DNA of 47,487 nucleotides from Bacteroides sp. 224 (lineage in GTDB: Bacteria; Bacteroidota; Bacteroidia; Bacteroidales; Bacteroidaceae): NCBI RefSeq assembly GCF_010500995.1, contig NZ_QVMK01000020.1, positions 1-47,487 on the forward strand, given 5' to 3'. Under the pieces are notes generated by a model that was given only the letters and a program-made list of their open reading frames with translations, was not told the DNA's origin and made no database searches. Positions 25,155 through 32,005 of the stretch are shown here, one piece after another (position 1 is the first letter of the stretch; each line of letters opens with the position of its first letter). A program made the translations under genes and the position numbers.

Positions 25155-25162
25155 CAAAGGTA
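25155..25162 (-). promoter_or_regulatory. -7 promoter element for DUF4494 - yggS
   Basis: Minus-strand TACCTTTG matches TAnnTTTG, 50 bases before the ATG at 25104. Confidence 0.6.
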
Positions 25163-25182
25163 ATAAAAAATAAGAATTGCTT

Positions 25183-25875
25183 TTACTCTATATACTTTTT
25201 TAATAAAGCAGGATCCAGTAGATGAACTTCATTGCCATCTATTCGGATAAGCTTTTCTTTTTGCAACTTATTAATTTCTTTGGAAAGGGCAGGGCGGGTT
25301 ACGCAAAGATACTCTGCAAGTTGAACCTGGTTGTGCTCCATAAATACCACACCGGACTCCGTTTTGAGGTTCTCAAACAAATATTGCACCAATCTGTTTC
25401 GAACATTTTTATGAGAGAGTGCACGCAGGCGGGTCACTGTGCACTTGTTGCAGTTTCCGGTGATACACAGGAAGTTTTTCAATATATCAGGTTCTTCAGC
25501 TATCAGCTTAAATAGCGATTCTTTAGTGGCCGTAAACAAAATGCCGTCTTCTAAAGCGGTGAAGGTAGCCGGCAATGTATTGTCCGTACTGAATAAATGA
25601 GGAGTGGCATACGCTCTGGGGGCTACAATGTACTCTATCATCACTTCATTGCCCAAAGCGTCGATAATGTCTACACGTAGTTTTCCTTTTAAAAGTACAT
25701 ATAAGTGTTTACAGGGTGTGTTTTGTTTGGCTATGATGTCCTTTCTCTGAATGGAATAAATCGTATAATCCAGCCTATCGAGCAGGCCGGATTGTACGTT
25801 AAGAGGTAAGTCTCTGAATAATGGAATATTAAAAAGTAAGCGGATGCAAGTTTCCGTACACTCTATTTTATTCAT
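25183..25875 (-). CDS. Crp/Fnr family regulator (first copy)
   Basis: A 230-residue transcription factor of the Crp/Fnr superfamily. Residues about 15-130 form a cyclic-nucleotide-like beta-barrel (KHLYVLLKGKLRVDIIDALG); the C-terminal helix-turn-helix is VQLAEYLCVTRPALSKEINKLQ (near 185-205). Cysteines at 6, 10, 137, 142 and 145 (CxxxxCxxC) may be redox- or metal-sensing, but the ligand cannot be told from sequence. It sits downstream of the ferredoxin-type gene with its own -7 element and a palindrome over the transcription start, which suggests autorepression. HcpR-type nitrosative-stress regulators are the closest guess. Confidence 0.85.
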   Translation of the reverse strand: MNKIECTETCIRLLFNIPLFRDLPLNVQSGLLDRLDYTIYSIQRKDIIAKQNTPCKHLYVLLKGKLRVDIIDALGNEVMIEYIVAPRAYATPHLFSTDNTLPATFTALEDGILFTATKESLFKLIAEEPDILKNFLCITGNCNKCTVTRLRALSHKNVRNRLVQYLFENLKTESGVVFMEHNQVQLAEYLCVTRPALSKEINKLQKEKLIRIDGNEVHLLDPALLKKYIE

Positions 25876-25880
25876 TCGTA

Positions 25881-25900
25881 TATCCTAAATGTTTAGGATA
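25881..25900. promoter_or_regulatory. Palindromic operator over the start of the Crp/Fnr gene
   Basis: Arms TATCCTAAA and TTTAGGATA with a two-base centre form a near-perfect palindrome between the -7 element (25901-25908) and the ATG at 25875. Overlapping the predicted transcription start, it would suit repression, probably by the product itself. Confidence 0.6.
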
Positions 25901-25908
25901 CAAATATA
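25901..25908 (-). promoter_or_regulatory. -7 element of the first Crp/Fnr gene
   Basis: Minus-strand TATATTTG matches TAnnTTTG directly next to the palindrome. Confidence 0.65.
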
Positions 25909-25918
25909 ACAAAATTCT

Positions 25919-26782
25919 TTATATCCATTTCTCGCTTTTTACCGATCCGTCGATAGATAAAGTAATCACTTTAATTGGTATATGTTTAGATTGCTCGCGC
26001 GCTGTCTGAGCTATTTGTACTAGTCCGTTGCAACAAGGCACTTCCATGACCAGTACAGTAAGCGTTTCCAATTCGGCTTCTTCAATCATTAGCGCAAGTT
26101 TATCTATATACGTTTGTATATTATGGTCTAATTTAGGACAGGCAATGGCTAATGTTTTTCCTTTCAGGAATCTACAGTGAAACTCACCGCTGGCAAATGC
26201 CGTACAATCTGCTGCCAGCAATAAATGCGATCTGTGGAGAAATCCCGCACTGGGGTTGAGCAAATGAAGTTGCACTGGAAATTGCCTTAATTCGGATACT
26301 TGTTCTGGAGTATTGTTAGGCATTCTGAGCCCTGCAGGGTTTATAACAGCAGGTCTTTTAATTTCGCGTGCCATGCTTCCTGGACATCCACAAGGCAGTT
26401 TCTCTTGTGATTGTGAAGTACTCTTATAACCAAAATCTACCTTAATGTGATGCTTTTCCAAGTAACTCAGCCCTTGTTTTACCAATTCCTTTTCACCGTG
26501 TTCTTTGAGATGGTTGAGATGGGCAAGAATCACTTTTTCGCCTTTAGGTGCTATTCTTTCCATAACGGCTTCTTCGCTATAAGGCTCTGCTTCCCGTTCT
26601 TCGAAGGCGATGGCTCCTACAGGACACTCGCCTATGCAGGCTCCAAGTCCGTCGCAATAAAGATCACTGATCATAACAGCTTTGCCGTTAATAAGTTGTA
26701 AAGCGCCTTCATGGCAGCCGGTTACACAGGCTCCGCACCCGTTGCATAATTCTTCATCTATTTTGATAATGGTTCTTTTCAT
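25919..26782 (-). CDS. Ferredoxin-type [4Fe-4S] protein with a cysteine-rich C-terminal region
   Basis: A 287-residue protein. Residues 1-60 carry two ferredoxin-like clusters: CNGCGACVTGC near 13, and CDGLGACIGECP near 43, so two [4Fe-4S] clusters are likely. The remaining two-thirds hold further cysteines: PCGCPGSM, CTAFASGEFHC, IACPKLDHN and VPCCNGLVQIA, typical of bacterial redox proteins of this annotation whose job is unproven. It has a promoter at 26805-26812 with a palindromic operator centred about 41 bases upstream of the predicted start, and the same operator type controls nrfHA. This suggests electron transfer in nitrite or nitric-oxide metabolism. Confidence 0.85.
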   Translation of the reverse strand: MKRTIIKIDEELCNGCGACVTGCHEGALQLINGKAVMISDLYCDGLGACIGECPVGAIAFEEREAEPYSEEAVMERIAPKGEKVILAHLNHLKEHGEKELVKQGLSYLEKHHIKVDFGYKSTSQSQEKLPCGCPGSMAREIKRPAVINPAGLRMPNNTPEQVSELRQFPVQLHLLNPSAGFLHRSHLLLAADCTAFASGEFHCRFLKGKTLAIACPKLDHNIQTYIDKLALMIEEAELETLTVLVMEVPCCNGLVQIAQTAREQSKHIPIKVITLSIDGSVKSEKWI

Positions 26783-26804
26783 TGCTTTTATTTTTTAGTT
26801 TGTA

Positions 26805-26812
26805 CAAAGATA
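26805..26812 (-). promoter_or_regulatory. -7 element of the ferredoxin-type gene
   Basis: Minus-strand TATCTTTG matches TAnnTTTG, with the ATG at 26782. Same element sequence as at nrfHA. Confidence 0.7.
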
Positions 26813-26831
26813 AGGGGAGGGAAGAGGGGAA

Positions 26832-26853
26832 AAGCGTAACAGATGTTACGCTT
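26832..26853. promoter_or_regulatory. Crp/Fnr-type operator at the ferredoxin promoter
   Basis: Arms AAGCGTAAC and GTTACGCTT around a four-base centre (AGAT), perfect symmetry over 18 positions. Centre 26842.5 lies 30.5 bases upstream of the first base of the -7 element, that is about -41, a class II activator position. Shares half-site AAGYGTAAY with the palindrome at 27684-27705. Confidence 0.75.
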
Positions 26854-26894
26854 AAACCAATAGTTTCAAACAAATAGTTCCATGAGCTAATTAT

Positions 26895-26906
26895 GAACAG
26901 CTGTTC
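26895..26906. promoter_or_regulatory. Short perfect palindrome of unknown role
   Basis: GAACAGCTGTTC is a perfect 12-base palindrome in the 227-base gap between the ferredoxin and the second Crp/Fnr gene. No link to a regulator is shown; it may be chance. Confidence 0.3.
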
Positions 26907-27009
26907 TTTTCTTAGGAAAATGATACTTTTTCTTTCAAAAAACTAAACTTGATGAAAAATAATGGCTATCTTTCAAGAAGAATACGCTATGTTGATTTAT
27001 TAAAATGTT

Positions 27010-27684
27010 ATGAACTACTCTGTTTTAACCAATTGTAATCTTTTTCACTCGATCCGTGAGTCGGAAGTGAGTGATATTCTTTCCTGTGTAAAAACGAAAG
27101 AAGTCCGTTTTAAGAAAGGTGATATACTGGCTATGCAGGGTGAACCTTGTAACCGACTCATATTTCTCTTATCAGGGAGCGTTAAGGCAGAGATGAGTGA
27201 CCCGGCAGGCAAAATCGTGAAGGTAGAAGACATTCATGCCCCCAATCCATTGGCCATTCTTTTCCTGTTTGGCAAAGAGAACCGTTTTCCCGTACAAACG
27301 ACTGCCAATGAAGAAGTAGAAACTTTAATCGTACCCCGCGAATCTGTACTGAAGATGCTGATGATGAATGAGACTTTGCTGAAAAACTACTTGGATATAT
27401 CTGCTAATTTTGCTTCACGGTTAAGTCGTAAACTGCATCTGATGTCCTTTCGAACCATTCGGCAAAAACTGGCTATCTATTTGCTGGAGCTCTCGGAGGC
27501 TACCCACAGTGAAATCATTCTTCTGGATAAACCCAAAAGCGTATTGGCTGAATATTTTGGCGTCTCGCGTCCTTCGTTGGAGAGGGAACTTAGTAAAATG
27601 CAACAAGATGGATTGATTATTTCTGATAAAAGAAAGATTACGATCAAAGAGAAAAACAAGCTTGTACAATTAATACGTTTCTGA
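27010..27684 (+). CDS. Crp/Fnr family regulator (second copy)
   Basis: A 224-residue Crp/Fnr factor. N-terminal sensor barrel: VRFKKGDILAMQGEPCNRLIF, then LLSGSVKAEMSDPAGKIVKVED. C-terminal helix-turn-helix: SVLAEYFGVSRPSLERELSKM, similar to the first copy. Few cysteines (N-terminal TNCNL, SCVK and EPC), so the ligand is unclear. The gene is bracketed by two copies of the same operator (26832-26853 and 27684-27705), making its product the prime candidate to bind them, and so to activate the ferredoxin gene and nrfHA. The 27684 palindrome overlaps the last base of its stop codon. Confidence 0.88.
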   Translation: MNYSVLTNCNLFHSIRESEVSDILSCVKTKEVRFKKGDILAMQGEPCNRLIFLLSGSVKAEMSDPAGKIVKVEDIHAPNPLAILFLFGKENRFPVQTTANEEVETLIVPRESVLKMLMMNETLLKNYLDISANFASRLSRKLHLMSFRTIRQKLAIYLLELSEATHSEIILLDKPKSVLAEYFGVSRPSLERELSKMQQDGLIISDKRKITIKEKNKLVQLIRF

Positions 27685-27705
27685 AGTGTAATCATGATTA
27701 CACTT
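27684..27705. promoter_or_regulatory. Perfect 22-bp palindromic operator upstream of nrfHA
   Basis: Arms AAGTGTAATCA and TGATTACACTT join without a gap: a perfect palindrome with no mismatch. The centre (27694.5) lies 29.5 bases upstream of the -7 element at 27724, about -41 from the predicted start, as at the ferredoxin promoter. It fits the consensus AAGYGTAAY-N4-RTTACRCTT and resembles Crp/Fnr sites of the TGTAA-N6-TTACA kind. Confidence 0.8.
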
Positions 27706-27723
27706 TTTATCCATTAAGACATT

Positions 27724-27731
27724 TATCTTTG
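27724..27731 (+). promoter_or_regulatory. -7 element of the nrfHA operon
   Basis: TATCTTTG matches TAnnTTTG, 17 bases before the nrfH ATG. Confidence 0.7.
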
Positions 27732-27748
27732 TATAAAACTCAATATCT

Positions 27749-28342
27749 ATGAAAATACGAAAGCTGATAAATACCATTTTACCCTCTCGTAAATGGAAAA
27801 TATTCGCTATCATTTTATGTGGAGTAACAGTGGGAGGCGGAAGTCTGTTCTTGTATCTACTTCGTGCGCATACTTATTTGGGAGATGATCCTGCTGCCTG
27901 CATGAACTGTCACATTATGGCCCCTTATTATGCTACCTGGTTTCATAGTTCTCACAGTCGGGACGCTACCTGCAACGATTGCCATGTGCCGCACGATAAT
28001 GTGGTGAATAAGTGGTATTTCAAAGGGAAAGACGGACTCGGACATGTGGCTGCTTTCCTTACCCATAGTGAGAAAGAGGTAATTCGGGCACACTCGCAAA
28101 GTTCGCAGGTTATCATGAATAATTGCATTCGTTGTCATACCCAATTAAATACGGAGTTTGTAAAAACAGGCCGTATTGATTATATGATGTCTGAAGTGGG
28201 AAAAGGCAAAGCTTGTTGGGATTGCCATCGTGATGTACCTCATGGGGGTGGAAATAGTCTTTCAACTACGCCTAATGCGTTGGTTCCTTACCCCGATTCT
28301 CCTGTGCCAGAATGGATTCGAAATCTTAAAAATAAGGAATGA
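27749..28342 (+). CDS. nrfH: Cytochrome c nitrite reductase small subunit (tetraheme quinol dehydrogenase)
   Basis: A 197-residue membrane-anchored tetraheme cytochrome of the NapC/NirT family that passes electrons from menaquinol to NrfA. One transmembrane helix near residues 16-35 (KIFAIILCGVTVGGGSLFLYLL) is followed by four heme motifs: CMNCH, CNDCH, CIRCH and CWDCH. Length fits NrfH. It is first in the operon with nrfA, resB and ccsA, behind a palindromic operator at -41. Confidence 0.95.
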   Translation: MKIRKLINTILPSRKWKIFAIILCGVTVGGGSLFLYLLRAHTYLGDDPAACMNCHIMAPYYATWFHSSHSRDATCNDCHVPHDNVVNKWYFKGKDGLGHVAAFLTHSEKEVIRAHSQSSQVIMNNCIRCHTQLNTEFVKTGRIDYMMSEVGKGKACWDCHRDVPHGGGNSLSTTPNALVPYPDSPVPEWIRNLKNKE

Positions 28343-28348
28343 GAAATT

Positions 28349-28369
28349 GTAAATCTGTAAATCGTAAAT
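28349..28369. repeat. Short tandem repeat GTAAATC between nrfH and nrfA
   Basis: Two copies of GTAAATC (28349-28355, 28357-28363) and a partial third (28364-28369), starting six bases after the nrfH stop codon and ending seven before nrfA. Only a direct tandem run is present, no inverted arm. Confidence 0.6.
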
Positions 28370-28375
28370 AATAGG

Positions 28376-29842
28376 ATGGAAAAGAAACTAAAATCATGGC
28401 AAGGATGGCTACTCTTTGGTGGAACAATGGTAGTTGTATTCGTACTCGGATTGGTCGTGTCTTCCTTAATGGAAAGGCGGGCGGAAGTAGTCAGCGTATT
28501 CAATAACAAGCGTGTGTCAATAACAGGTATTGAATCTCGTAATGAGATATTTAAAGATAATTATCCAAGGCAATATCAAACCTGGACAGAGACTGCTAAT
28601 ACAGATTTCCAAAGTGAATTTAACGGAAACATAGCAGTAGATGTGCTGGAACAACGTCCCGAAATGGTGATACTGTGGGCCGGATATGCCTTCTCCAAAG
28701 ATTATTCAACTCCTCGCGGTCACATGCATGCTATTGAAGATATTCAACATACGCTGCGTGTGGGTTCTCCGGCAACTGCTACCGAAGGACCTCAACCTTC
28801 CACTTGCTGGACATGTAAAAGCCCCGATGTACCTCGTATGATGGAATCATTAGGTGTAGATGCTTTCTATAATAATAAATGGGCGGCTTTCGGTGATGAA
28901 ATCGTAAACCCCATTGGTTGTGCCGATTGTCATGAACCCGAGAATATGAATTTGCATATCAGTCGTCCCGCACTTATCGAAGCTTTCGAAAGAATGGGCA
29001 AAGACATTTCCAAAGCTACACCACAGGAAATGCGTTCATTGGTTTGCGCTCAATGCCATGTGGAATATTACTTTAAAGGAGATGGTAAATACTTAACCTT
29101 CCCGTGGGATGAGGGAATAACTGTGGAAGCGATGGAAGCTTATTACGATGAAAATGATTATTACGATTATATTCATTCATTAAGTAAAACCCCTATTCTG
29201 AAAGCGCAGCATCCCGACTATGAAATAGCACAAATGGGTATTCATGGTCAGCGAGGCGTTTCCTGTGCCGATTGCCACATGCCTTATAAAAGCGAAGGAG
29301 GGATGAAATATAGCGATCATCATATTCAAAGTCCGTTAGCTATGATCGATCGAACTTGCCAGGTATGCCATCGGGAAAGTGAAGAAACCCTTCGTAATAA
29401 TGTATATGAAAGACAGCGTAAAGCCAATGAAATCCGTAATCGTTTGGAACAAGAACTGGCGCGAGTACATATAGAGGCTAAATACGCCTGGGAAAAAGGA
29501 GCGAATGAGAATCAGATGAAAGAAACGCTGAAACTTATCCGTCAGGCACAATGGAGATGGGATTTCAGTGTAGCCTCTCATGGTGCTTCTTTCCATGCTC
29601 CGCAGGAAATCCAACGCATTTTAGGTCATGGACTTGATAAAGCATTACAGGCCAGATTAGCAGTTTCCAAAGTATTGGTGCAGCAAGGTTTTATAGGAGA
29701 AGTTCCGATGCCTGATATTGATACAAAAGAAAAAGCTCAGAAATATATCGGTTTAGATATAGAAAAGGAGAAAAAAGAGAAAGAACAGTTTATGAATACC
29801 ATTGTTCCTCAATGGATTAAAAAGGCCAAAGAGAACGTTTAA
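28376..29842 (+). CDS. nrfA: Ammonia-forming cytochrome c nitrite reductase
   Basis: A 488-residue pentaheme enzyme reducing nitrite to ammonia with six electrons, in the periplasm. Signal-anchor helix near residues 9-30 (GWLLFGGTMVVVFVLGLVVS). The catalytic heme is bound by CWTCK (residues about 143-147), and four further hemes by CADCH, CAQCH, CADCH and CQVCH. The active-site histidine and arginine regions (HIQSPLAMID; ARVHIEA) are in the usual order. It follows nrfH by 33 bases holding a heptamer repeat, and its stop codon is also followed by repeat. Confidence 0.97.
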   Translation: MEKKLKSWQGWLLFGGTMVVVFVLGLVVSSLMERRAEVVSVFNNKRVSITGIESRNEIFKDNYPRQYQTWTETANTDFQSEFNGNIAVDVLEQRPEMVILWAGYAFSKDYSTPRGHMHAIEDIQHTLRVGSPATATEGPQPSTCWTCKSPDVPRMMESLGVDAFYNNKWAAFGDEIVNPIGCADCHEPENMNLHISRPALIEAFERMGKDISKATPQEMRSLVCAQCHVEYYFKGDGKYLTFPWDEGITVEAMEAYYDENDYYDYIHSLSKTPILKAQHPDYEIAQMGIHGQRGVSCADCHMPYKSEGGMKYSDHHIQSPLAMIDRTCQVCHRESEETLRNNVYERQRKANEIRNRLEQELARVHIEAKYAWEKGANENQMKETLKLIRQAQWRWDFSVASHGASFHAPQEIQRILGHGLDKALQARLAVSKVLVQQGFIGEVPMPDIDTKEKAQKYIGLDIEKEKKEKEQFMNTIVPQWIKKAKENV

Positions 29843-29861
29843 TTAGTTGAGAGTTGAAATT

Positions 29862-31103
29862 ATGTGGAAACAACCTTGGGGATATAAAGAAGGGTTTACG
29901 ATTTGTGGAGGGCTGTTTTTTATCGGATTACTTCTTCAAATAACAATTGGAGGGATAGATTGGAATTTATTAGCCTTCCCGATTAATCTAATCATTCTTT
30001 TGGTTTATTTATTTGCAATCATTCTTATTTCTCTGTTCCCCAGGAAATTATACCTGTTTAGATGGATGGGACAATCTTCCGCTGCCGTCACCTCTATGAT
30101 AGGTGTAGTTGTTATTACTGTAATTATGGGACTAATCCGACAGAAACCTGCTCATATATCCGTAACAAGTTTTGAGGCTTGGTTTGGATTCTCACAAATG
30201 TTGTCGGCCTGGCCGTTTATATTACTTTATGGTTGGTTTACCACACTTCTGGGAGTTGTTACTTTTCGACGCCTTTTTTCTTTCCGTTGGAAGAGTATAC
30301 CTTTCTTATTAAGCCATGCCGGGTTATTCATCGCATTGATCGGTGCTGTATTCGGTAGTTCCGATATGCAAAGGCTTGAAATGACAACTACTATTGGAAA
30401 ACCCGAATGGCGCGCTTTCGATCAGCAAAAGAATATGAAAGAACTTTCCGTGGCTATAGAACTGAATAACTTCACGATAGATGAATATCCGCCCAAGCTA
30501 ATGCTGATTGATAATGAAACAGGAAAGGCCTTACCGGAAGGTAAACCGGTCAATCTGCTTCTGGAAGAAGAATTCCAATCGGGAAATCTGCTTGATTGGG
30601 AGATTACGCTCGAACAACGAATTCCCGAGGCTGCCAGCATGAATACGCCGGATACCGTGAAGTTTGTAGAATTTTATTCGATGGGTGCAGCTTATGCTGT
30701 CTATGTGAAAGCAGAAAATAGACAAACCCATGAATATAAGGAAGGGTGGGTGAGTTGCGGAAGCTTTATGTTTCCCTATAAAGCCATTCGCCTGAATGAA
30801 CGAATGAGCCTGATTATGCCCGAACGAGAACCACGCCGTTATGCTTCTGATGTGACTGTCTATACGGAAGCAGGCGAAACAATGCAAACTACCATTGAAG
30901 TAAATAAGCCTTTTGCCATAGACGGTTGGAAAATATATCAGCTTAGTTATGATGAATCCAAAGGAAAATGGAGTAATATCAGTGTATTTGAGTTGGTAAA
31001 GGATCCCTGGTTGCCTGTTGTATACGTGGGAATATGGATGATTATTGCGGGTGCCGTATGTATGTTTGTTACCGCAGGAAAAAGAGAGGAGGCAAAGTCA
31101 TGA
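29862..31103 (+). CDS. Cytochrome c biogenesis protein ResB-like (system II)
   Basis: A roughly 413-residue membrane protein of the ResB/Ccs1 type. Hydrophobic helices in the N-terminal third (ICGGLFFIGLLLQITIGGI, LIILLVYLFAIILISLF, TSMIGVVVITVIMGLI, LLSHAGLFIALIGAVFG) precede a long soluble domain and a last helix (VVYVGIWMIIAGAVCMFV). It binds heme and delivers it with CcsA for attachment to CxxCH motifs of apocytochromes such as NrfH and NrfA. The ATG at 29862 is preferred over a TTG at 29847 because the latter lies within a heptamer repeat. Overlaps ccsA by four bases. Confidence 0.88.
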   Translation: MWKQPWGYKEGFTICGGLFFIGLLLQITIGGIDWNLLAFPINLIILLVYLFAIILISLFPRKLYLFRWMGQSSAAVTSMIGVVVITVIMGLIRQKPAHISVTSFEAWFGFSQMLSAWPFILLYGWFTTLLGVVTFRRLFSFRWKSIPFLLSHAGLFIALIGAVFGSSDMQRLEMTTTIGKPEWRAFDQQKNMKELSVAIELNNFTIDEYPPKLMLIDNETGKALPEGKPVNLLLEEEFQSGNLLDWEITLEQRIPEAASMNTPDTVKFVEFYSMGAAYAVYVKAENRQTHEYKEGWVSCGSFMFPYKAIRLNERMSLIMPEREPRRYASDVTVYTEAGETMQTTIEVNKPFAIDGWKIYQLSYDESKGKWSNISVFELVKDPWLPVVYVGIWMIIAGAVCMFVTAGKREEAKS

Positions 31104-31891
31104 GTTGGGATTATTTTATCATATTTGCATCCATATCTTTGTTGTTCTGGGGCATAGGAGCTTTTAAAGCCTGGCGTGGAAAGAGCCACCGACAGGTATA
31201 TCTGTTTACAGGTTTCGGATTACTCGTTTTCTTTGCATTTATTCTGGGTATGTGGATTTCGTTGGAACGACCTCCCATGCGAACGATGGGAGAAACGCGG
31301 CTTTGGTATTCTTTCTTTCTGCCATTGGCGGGGCTTATCACTTATAGTCGTTGGAAGTATAAATGGATATTGAGTTTTAGCTTTATCCTTTCCTTGGTTT
31401 TTATTTGTATCAATATCTTTAAACCCGAGATACATAATAAGACATTGATGCCTGCTTTGCAAAGTCCCTGGTTTGCCCCTCATGTCATAGTATATATGTT
31501 TGCTTATGCCATGCTGGGAGCTGCCGCTGTGATGGCTGTTTATTTGTTGTTCTTCAAAAAGAAAGCCATAGAACAAAAAGAAATGGATTTATCGGATAAT
31601 CTGGTATGTGTAGGTGTATCTTTTATGACTTTCGGTATGCTTTTCGGCGCTCTTTGGGCGAAAGAAGCATGGGGACATTACTGGGCTTGGGATCCCAAGG
31701 AAACGTGGGCAGCGGCTACCTGGATTGGTTATTTGGTGTATATTCACTTCCGCCATAGCAAACCGCGACACTTAAAACAAGCTTTATGGATCATGTTGAT
31801 TTCTTTTGTGCTGCTGCAAATGTGTTGGTATGGGGTTAATTATCTGCCTTCGGCACAGGGAGTGAGTGTACATACATATAATATGGGATAG
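31100..31891 (+). CDS. ccsA: Cytochrome c assembly protein CcsA/ResC (system II)
   Basis: A 263-residue multi-pass membrane protein of the CcsA/CcmC heme-handling family, partner of ResB. The tryptophan-rich signature WGHYWAWDPKETWAAATW (around residues 190-207) is the heme-binding WWD-type motif, and flanking histidines lie in APHVIVYMF and later VHTYNMG. The ATG at 31100 overlaps the resB stop in the sequence ATGA, and is preceded by a strong Shine-Dalgarno GAGGAGGC, rare in this window. Placement after nrfHA shows heme attachment for these cytochromes. Confidence 0.9.
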   Translation: MSWDYFIIFASISLLFWGIGAFKAWRGKSHRQVYLFTGFGLLVFFAFILGMWISLERPPMRTMGETRLWYSFFLPLAGLITYSRWKYKWILSFSFILSLVFICINIFKPEIHNKTLMPALQSPWFAPHVIVYMFAYAMLGAAAVMAVYLLFFKKKAIEQKEMDLSDNLVCVGVSFMTFGMLFGALWAKEAWGHYWAWDPKETWAAATWIGYLVYIHFRHSKPRHLKQALWIMLISFVLLQMCWYGVNYLPSAQGVSVHTYNMG

Positions 31892-31914
31892 AGAAGGAGG
31901 GAAAGGAAGGTGAA

Positions 31915-31967
31915 TGTGTCATAAGTCTCTATCTATATAAATTAACCACAGATGGATTTATGACACA
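31915..31967 (+). terminator. Possible terminator-like stem after ccsA
   Basis: Perfect 10-base arms TGTGTCATAA and TTATGACACA enclose a long loop of about 33 bases, followed by CTCTCTTTTAAAT. The loop is long for a terminator, so this is tentative. Confidence 0.4.
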
Positions 31968-32005
31968 CTCTCTTTTAAATAGTTAAGTAGATGTTTATCA
32001 TTAGT

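Noticed and set aside
31034..31099. Upstream start for ccsA at 31034
   Set aside because: It would overlap resB by 70 bases; the ATG at 31100 has a strong Shine-Dalgarno and gives the usual N terminus.
31892..32005. Small gene between ccsA and GH2
   Set aside because: No open frame with a plausible start and no promoter was seen; only a long-loop inverted repeat is present.
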